The position numbers were made by a program, and so were the translations under genes. Below, piece by piece: positions 59,506 through 64,000 of a DNA stretch of 64,000 nucleotides. Each line of letters starts with the position of its first letter. The stretch's first letter is position 1. Below the pieces are notes generated by a model. That model was not told the origin of the DNA. It saw nothing but the letters and a program-made list of their open reading frames with translations, and did no database searches. The DNA comes from Pseudomonas sp. SCB32 (GTDB taxonomy: Bacteria > Pseudomonadota > Gammaproteobacteria > Pseudomonadales > Pseudomonadaceae): assembly GCF_009189165.1 (NCBI RefSeq), contig NZ_CP045118.1, forward strand, positions 2,542,001 through 2,606,000. Reading direction: 5' to 3'.

Positions 59506-60312
59506 TCAGCTCTTGTCGCCGATTCTGTAGAGGCGGGCCAGCGGGGTCTTGGTGTCCGGGCCGAACCAGCTGTCGTAGATCTTCTGCGCCTGACCGTTGG
59601 CCTCCAGGTCCGTGAGGCTCTGGTTGACGAACTCGGTCAGGGCCGTCTCGCCCTTGGGAATGCCGACGCCGATCAGGTCGTTGGAGATGGTGAAGGGTGG
59701 CACTTCGTACTTGTCCTTGTCCGGCACGTTGGCCAGCAGGCCGATCAGCTTCGGGCCGTCCTGGGTGATGGCCTGCACCTGGCCGTTGCGCAGGGCGGTG
59801 AAGGCGAAGGGGGTGTCGTCGTAGGCGATGACCTTGGCGCCGGGGAATTTCTCCCGCAGCACGCCTTCGTTGACCGTGCCCTTGTCCACGCCGACGCGCC
59901 ATTTGTTCAGGTCTTCCGGCGATTTCAGGCTGCCCTTCTTGACGATGAACTGCTGGCCGGACGAGAAGTAGGGGATGCTGAAGTCCACCTGCTGGGCGCG
60001 CTCGGGGGTGATGGTGAAGTTGGCCAGCACCAGGTCGACCTTGTTCGCGGTCAGCAGCGGGATGCGGTTGGCCGGGTTGGTCGGCAGCACTTGCAGCTTT
60101 ACCCCCAGCTTGTCGGCCAGGGCCTTGGCGTAATCCACGTCCAGGCCTTCGATCTGCTTGCTTTTGGCATCGACGAAGCCGAACGGCGGGTTGCTGTCGA
60201 ACGCGGCGACTCGCAGCACGCCGGCCTTCTTGATGTCTTCCAGGCGGTCGGCGTGGGCCAGGCCGGAGAGCACGGCCAGGGCGAGGGCGGTAACGGCAGT
60301 GAGTTTCTTCAT
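59506..60312 (-). CDS. ABC transporter amino-acid substrate-binding protein
   Basis: A 268-residue periplasmic binding protein (SBP_bac_3). A signal peptide (MKKLTAVTALALAVLSGLAHA) precedes DRLEDIKKAGVLRVAAFDSNPPFGFVDAKSKQIEGLDVDYAKALADKLG and the hinge region VDFSIPYFSSGQQFIVKKG. The start at 60312 has AGGAGCTGG upstream and begins the signal peptide; a longer frame adds non-signal sequence. It delivers a polar amino acid to the two permeases encoded downstream. Confidence 0.93.
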   Translation of the reverse strand: MKKLTAVTALALAVLSGLAHADRLEDIKKAGVLRVAAFDSNPPFGFVDAKSKQIEGLDVDYAKALADKLGVKLQVLPTNPANRIPLLTANKVDLVLANFTITPERAQQVDFSIPYFSSGQQFIVKKGSLKSPEDLNKWRVGVDKGTVNEGVLREKFPGAKVIAYDDTPFAFTALRNGQVQAITQDGPKLIGLLANVPDKDKYEVPPFTISNDLIGVGIPKGETALTEFVNQSLTDLEANGQAQKIYDSWFGPDTKTPLARLYRIGDKS

Positions 60313-60565
60313 GGATTTCCAGCTCCTTTCGGAACGCGCCAATCCGGCGCGTTTCCCTATGATCGAGAGCGGGCGTTCAGGGTGTGAGGGGCCCGCGATA
60401 GAGCCGCGGGGGTGGCCCGTCGGCGAGGCCGAGTCTGGCAGGAAGCGGGGTAGGCGGAGAAAGAATGAATCGGTCTACTTGATAACTGGATGGAATATAA
60501 AGTTCTTTTAGTGCGATTTTTGTTGAATAACGATGCGCGCCGTTCAAATGTGGCGAGTGACCGAT

Positions 60566-60601
60566 GAAACCTGTCCGCCGCTAACGCGACGGACAGGTTT
60601 C
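60566..60601 (-). terminator. Hairpin downstream of the CusF-like gene
   Basis: GAAACCTGTCCG and CGGACAGGTTTC form a perfect 12-bp stem with a 12-nt loop, 15 bases past the copper-protein stop. It has no T-tract, so it may stabilise the 3' end rather than terminate. The rest of 60343-60565 holds the AT-rich promoter region of the ABC operon. Confidence 0.5.
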
Positions 60602-60615
60602 GCTTCATTGCTGGA

Positions 60616-60972
60616 TCACTGCTTGCGGATGCTCATGATCGCGGCGCCGTCATTGCCGTTGCGGAACTCGAAGGCCACCTTGTCGCCGACCTGCAGTCCG
60701 TCCAGCTGGCCCGGCGTGGTCTTGAACGCCATGGTCATGGGCGGCCAGTGCAGCGCCGCCACCGGGCCATGGGCGAGGGTGACGGTATGGCGCTCGCCGT
60801 CGATGGCCTTGATGGTGCCTTCCGCGCTGGCGGTGGGGGCGGCCTGGGTGCTTTCCATGGCCATGCCGTCCATGTTCATACCGTCCATCTTCATGCCCGG
60901 CATGTCTTCGGCAGTGGCGGAAAAGGACAGGGTGAGCAGCAGGGCGCCGGCGCTGATCAGTGGGGTATTCAT
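60616..60972 (-). CDS. CusF-like periplasmic copper-binding protein
   Basis: A 118-residue exported protein with a signal peptide ([20 protein letters not shown]), a Met-rich stretch [16 protein letters not shown] and a C-terminal small barrel of the CusF/copper-binding type ([32 protein letters not shown]) with the His-Trp-Met-Met copper(I)/silver site. It hands Cu(I)/Ag(I) to the CusCBA pump. The ATG overlaps the end of the upstream cusA-like gene by ATGA. Confidence 0.88.
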   Translation of the reverse strand: MNTPLISAGALLLTLSFSATAEDMPGMKMDGMNMDGMAMESTQAAPTASAEGTIKAIDGERHTVTLAHGPVAALHWPPMTMAFKTTPGQLDGLQVGDKVAFEFRNGNDGAAIMSIRKQ

Positions 60973-63900
60973 GCAATTTCTCCTGGGTGGGGTTGGGTTG
61001 CCGCAGCGGTCTGACGACGACGCATCAGCCAGTAGGCGGCGGGGATGACGAACAGGGAGAGCAGCGGCGCGGTGATCATGCCGCCGACCATGGGCACGGC
61101 GATGCGGCTCATCACCTCGCTGCCGGTGCCGCTGCTCCAGAGGATCGGCAGCAGGCCGGCGACGATCACGGCCACGGTCATGGCCTTGGGGCGTACGCGC
61201 TGCACCGCGCCTTCGCGGATGGCCGCGAGCAGCGCGTCGGGACTGCCGGCGTCCGGGCGTTCGGCCCAGGCGTTCTTCAGGTAGACCAGCATGATCACCC
61301 CGAACTCCGCCGCGACCCCGGCCAGGGCGATGAAGCCGACCCCGGTGGCCACCGACAGGTTGAAGCCCATCAGGTACAGCAGCCACACCCCGCCGGTGAG
61401 GGCGAAGGGCAGGGTCGCCATGATCAGCACGGCCTCGTCGAAGCGGCCGAAGGTCAGGTAGAGCAGCACGAAGATGATGGCCAGGGTCGCCGGCACTACC
61501 AGCTTGAGCCGGGCGTTGGCGCGTTCCAGGTACTCGAACTGGCCGGAGTAGCTCAGGCTCATGCCCGGCGCGAGCCGCACGTCGCGCTCCACCGCCTGGC
61601 GCAGGTCCGCCACCACCGAGGCCAGGTCGCGGCCGCGCACGTCGACGTAGACCCAGCCGGAAAGGCGGGCGTTCTCGCTCTTGAGCATCGGCGGTCCCTC
61701 GCTGATGCGCACCCGCGCCACGCTGCCGAGGGTGATCTGGCCGCCCTGGGCGGTGTAGATCGGCAACTGCTGCAGCGCATCGACCGAGTCGCGCCACTCG
61801 CGCGGGTAGCGCACGTTGATCGGGTAGCGGGCGAGGCCTTCCACCGTTTCGCCGACGTTCTCGCCGCCGATGGCGCTGCTGACGATGGCCTGCACGTCGG
61901 CGATGTTCATGCCGTAGCGGGCCGCCGCCTGGCGGTCGATGTCGACGTCGATGTAGCGCCCGCCGGTGAGGCGTTCGGCGAGTGCCGAGCTGACGCCCGG
62001 AATGCCCTTGGCGACCCGTTCCACCGCCTGGGTGGCGCGGTCGATCTCGGCGAGGTCGGTGCCGGCGACCTTCACCCCGATGGGGCTCTTGATGCCGGTG
62101 GCGAGCATGTCGATGCGGTTGCGGATCGGCGGAATCCAGATGTTGGTCAGGCCCGGCACCTTCACCACGCGGTCCAGTTCCTCCACCAGTTTTTCGCTGG
62201 TCATGCCCGGCCGCCACTCGTCCTTCGGCTTGAAGCGGATCGTCGTCTCGAACATCTCCAGTGGCGCCGGGTCGGTGGCGGACTCGGCGCGTCCGGCCTT
62301 GCCGAACACGCTGGCGACTTCCGGTACGTTCCTGATCAGGCGGTCGGTGCTCTGCAGCAGCTCCGAAGCCTTTTGTGCGGACAGGCCGGGCAGGGCAGAG
62401 GGCATGTACAGCAGGTCGCCTTCGTCCAGCGGCGGCAGGAACTCGCCGCCCAGGTGGGACAGCGGCCAGAGCCCGGAGAGGAAGACCAGCACGGCGGCAG
62501 CCAGCGTCATGCGCGGCCGGTGCAGCACCGCATCGAGCGCGGGTTGGTAGAGGCGGATCAGCCAGCGGTTGAGCGGGTTGCGCTGCTCCGAGGGCAGGCG
62601 GCCGCGAATCCAGTAGCCCATCAGTACCGGCACCAGGGTCACGGAAAGCCCGGCGGCCCCGGCCATGGCGTAGGTCTTGGTGAACGCCAGCGGGCCGAAC
62701 AGCCGGCCTTCGTGGGCCTGCAGGGTGAACACCGGAATGAACGACAGGGTGATGATCAACAGGCTGAAGAACAACGCCGGGCCGACCTCCGCCGCCGCCT
62801 CGGTCATCACCTTCCAGTGCTGCTCGCCCACCAGCGGCGTGCCGGGGTGCTTCTCCTGCCAGGCCTCGACCCGCTTGTGCGCGTTCTCGATCATTACTAC
62901 CGCCGCGTCGACCATCGCGCCAATGGCGATGGCAATGCCGCCCAGGGACATGATGTTGGCGTTGATCCCCTGGTGGCGCATGACGATCAGCGCAATGAGC
63001 ACGCCCACCGGCAACGAGACGATGGCCACCAGCGACGAGCGCAGGTGCCAGAGGAAGGCCGCGCAGACCAGCGCAACCACCAGGAACTCCTCGATCAGCT
63101 TGTGGCTGAGGTTGGACACCGCGCGGTCGATCAGCTGGCTGCGGTCGTAGGTGGTGACGATCTCCACGCCCTCGGGCAGGCTCTTCTTCAGCGCCTCCAG
63201 CTTGTCCTTCACCCGGAGGATGGCTTCGCGGGCGTTCTTGCCGCTGCGCAGCACGATCACCCCGCCGACCGCTTCGCCATCGCCGTCCAGCTCGCCGATG
63301 CCCCGGCGCATTTCCGGGCCGAGCTGGATGCTGGCCACGTCGCCCAGGGTCACCGGGCTGCCGTTGGCGGCCAGGCGCAGGGGGATCGCGCGAAAATCGG
63401 CGAGGGTCTTCAGGTAGCCCGAGGCGCGCACCATGAACTCCGCCTCGCCGAGTTCGAGCACGCCGCCGCCGGTTTCCTGGTTGGCCTTGCCGATGGCCTC
63501 GATCACCTGGCTTTGCGTGATGCCCAGGCTGGCGAGGCGCACCGGGTCGAGCAGCACCTGGTACTGGCGGACCATGCCGCCGACGGTGGCGACTTCGGCC
63601 ACATCCGGCACCGTCTTCAGCTCGAACTTGAGGAACCAGTCCTGCAAGGCGCGCAGTTGGGCGAGGTCATGCCGGCCCGTGCGGTCGACCAGGGCGTACT
63701 GGTAAATCCAGCCGACCCCGGTGGCGTCCGGGCCGAGCGCGGTCTTCGCGGAGGCCGGCAGGCGCGACTGCACCTGGTTCAGGTATTCCAGCACCCGCGA
63801 GCGCGCCCAGTAGAGGTCGGTGCCGTCCTCGAACAGCACGTAGACGAAGCTGTCGCCGAAGGAGGAGAACCCGCGCACGGTCTTCGCGCCAGGCACCGAC

Positions 63901-64000
63901 AGCATGGTGGTGGCCAGCGGGTAGGTGACCTGGTTCTCGACGATCTGCGGCGCCTGTCCCGGGTAGCTGGTGCGGATGATCACCTGCACGTCGGAGAGGT
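60969..64000 (-). CDS. cusA: CusA-like heavy-metal RND efflux pump, N-terminus beyond the window
   Basis: A frame of 1009 codons, still open at the right edge, missing only the first few dozen residues. It is a heavy-metal-exporting RND inner-membrane pump: [48 protein letters not shown] (TM4 region with the Asp/Glu proton relay), [28 protein letters not shown], Met-containing periplasmic loops and [18 protein letters not shown]. With a CusB adaptor and CusC channel, presumably encoded just outside the window, it expels Cu(I)/Ag(I). The ATGA overlap with the CusF-like gene marks an operon. Confidence 0.94.
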   Translation of the reverse strand, partial: LSDVQVIIRTSYPGQAPQIVENQVTYPLATTMLSVPGAKTVRGFSSFGDSFVYVLFEDGTDLYWARSRVLEYLNQVQSRLPASAKTALGPDATGVGWIYQYALVDRTGRHDLAQLRALQDWFLKFELKTVPDVAEVATVGGMVRQYQVLLDPVRLASLGITQSQVIEAIGKANQETGGGVLELGEAEFMVRASGYLKTLADFRAIPLRLAANGSPVTLGDVASIQLGPEMRRGIGELDGDGEAVGGVIVLRSGKNAREAILRVKDKLEALKKSLPEGVEIVTTYDRSQLIDRAVSNLSHKLIEEFLVVALVCAAFLWHLRSSLVAIVSLPVGVLIALIVMRHQGINANIMSLGGIAIAIGAMVDAAVVMIENAHKRVEAWQEKHPGTPLVGEQHWKVMTEAAAEVGPALFFSLLIITLSFIPVFTLQAHEGRLFGPLAFTKTYAMAGAAGLSVTLVPVLMGYWIRGRLPSEQRNPLNRWLIRLYQPALDAVLHRPRMTLAAAVLVFLSGLWPLSHLGGEFLPPLDEGDLLYMPSALPGLSAQKASELLQSTDRLIRNVPEVASVFGKAGRAESATDPAPLEMFETTIRFKPKDEWRPGMTSEKLVEELDRVVKVPGLTNIWIPPIRNRIDMLATGIKSPIGVKVAGTDLAEIDRATQAVERVAKGIPGVSSALAERLTGGRYIDVDIDRQAAARYGMNIADVQAIVSSAIGGENVGETVEGLARYPINVRYPREWRDSVDALQQLPIYTAQGGQITLGSVARVRISEGPPMLKSENARLSGWVYVDVRGRDLASVVADLRQAVERDVRLAPGMSLSYSGQFEYLERANARLKLVVPATLAIIFVLLYLTFGRFDEAVLIMATLPFALTGGVWLLYLMGFNLSVATGVGFIALAGVAAEFGVIMLVYLKNAWAERPDAGSPDALLAAIREGAVQRVRPKAMTVAVIVAGLLPILWSSGTGSEVMSRIAVPMVGGMITAPLLSLFVIPAAYWLMRRRQTAAATQPHPGEIA

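Noticed and set aside
1..64000. tRNA, rRNA, CRISPR or replication-origin features
   Set aside because: No cloverleaf-like or rRNA-like stretch, repeat-spacer array, or DnaA-box cluster was seen on either strand; short ncRNAs cannot be excluded by eye.

Overview
The window looks like a chromosomal segment of a high-GC gammaproteobacterium, most likely a Pseudomonas of the aeruginosa/nitroreducens type. The evidence is the GC-rich codon use, Pseudomonas-style intergenic palindromes, a 1-Cys peroxiredoxin like LsfA, a fused CysNC, and a DHA2/HlyD/HxlR efflux locus. Most of it (about 6.7-49.1 kb) is a very complete steroid-nucleus catabolic cluster. Gene names are assigned by reading the proteins against remembered family sequences; no search was run.

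Layout. 0-6.6 kb: an edge-truncated GT39-like membrane glycosyltransferase, an NCS1 permease with a cysteine hydrolase, a Mut7-C/ubiquitin-like protein, an EthD protein, a 1-Cys peroxiredoxin and a GYD protein. 6.7-16.1 kb: an LLM flavin monooxygenase, HsaA and HsaB, a flavoprotein ketosteroid dehydrogenase, a 3beta/17beta-HSD-like SDR, KshB, another SDR and FadD3. 16.2-17.4 kb: a gene-free repeat block with a long inverted repeat. 17.4-25.8 kb: CysD, CysNC and an SRPBCC protein leftward, and DUF1214, sulfotransferase, SDR, DHH phosphoesterase and a 3alpha/20beta-HSD-like SDR rightward. 25.9-27.7 kb: a SnoaL-like protein and a LuxR-type regulator resembling TesR. 27.9-37.7 kb: HsaC, IpdA, IpdB, a crotonase, IpdC, EchA20, an acyl-CoA dehydrogenase pair, FadA6 and an SDR. 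38.0-43.7 kb: a second acyl-CoA dehydrogenase pair (including FadE30), IpdF, a MaoC hydratase, a thiolase, ketosteroid isomerase and a SnoaL-like protein. 43.8-45.1 kb: an SRPBCC protein and an SDR. 45.5-49.1 kb: HsaD, HsaE, HsaG, HsaF. 49.2-52.3 kb: a DHA2 efflux pump with HlyD adaptor and HxlR regulator. 52.7-57.2 kb: a collapsed CdiA/FHA locus with a CT toxin end, a candidate immunity gene and a transposase. 57.4-64 kb: a small DUF gene, an amino-acid ABC importer lacking its ATPase, and a CusF-like/CusA copper efflux pair cut by the right edge.

How it fits together. KSI, hydroxysteroid dehydrogenases and the FAD enzyme would act on the steroid nucleus. KshB would feed a 9alpha-hydroxylase whose oxygenase (KshA) is not in the window. 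HsaAB, HsaC, HsaD and HsaEGF open and degrade ring A. FadD3, IpdF, FadE30, EchA20, IpdAB, IpdC and FadA6 degrade rings C/D.

Two observations stand out. First, a near-palindromic operator (consensus about TAGTCC-NN-TCGGACGAT) occurs 12 to 13 times, before essentially every catabolic transcription unit. At most sites a -10-like hexamer starts exactly 21 nt after it, placing the operator near -42 as for LuxR-type activators. Second, the same operator lies between two divergent units that together encode PAPS synthesis (CysD, CysNC), a PAPS-type sulfotransferase and a DHH phosphoesterase able in principle to remove PAP. This is a possible self-contained sulfonation cycle wired into steroid catabolism.
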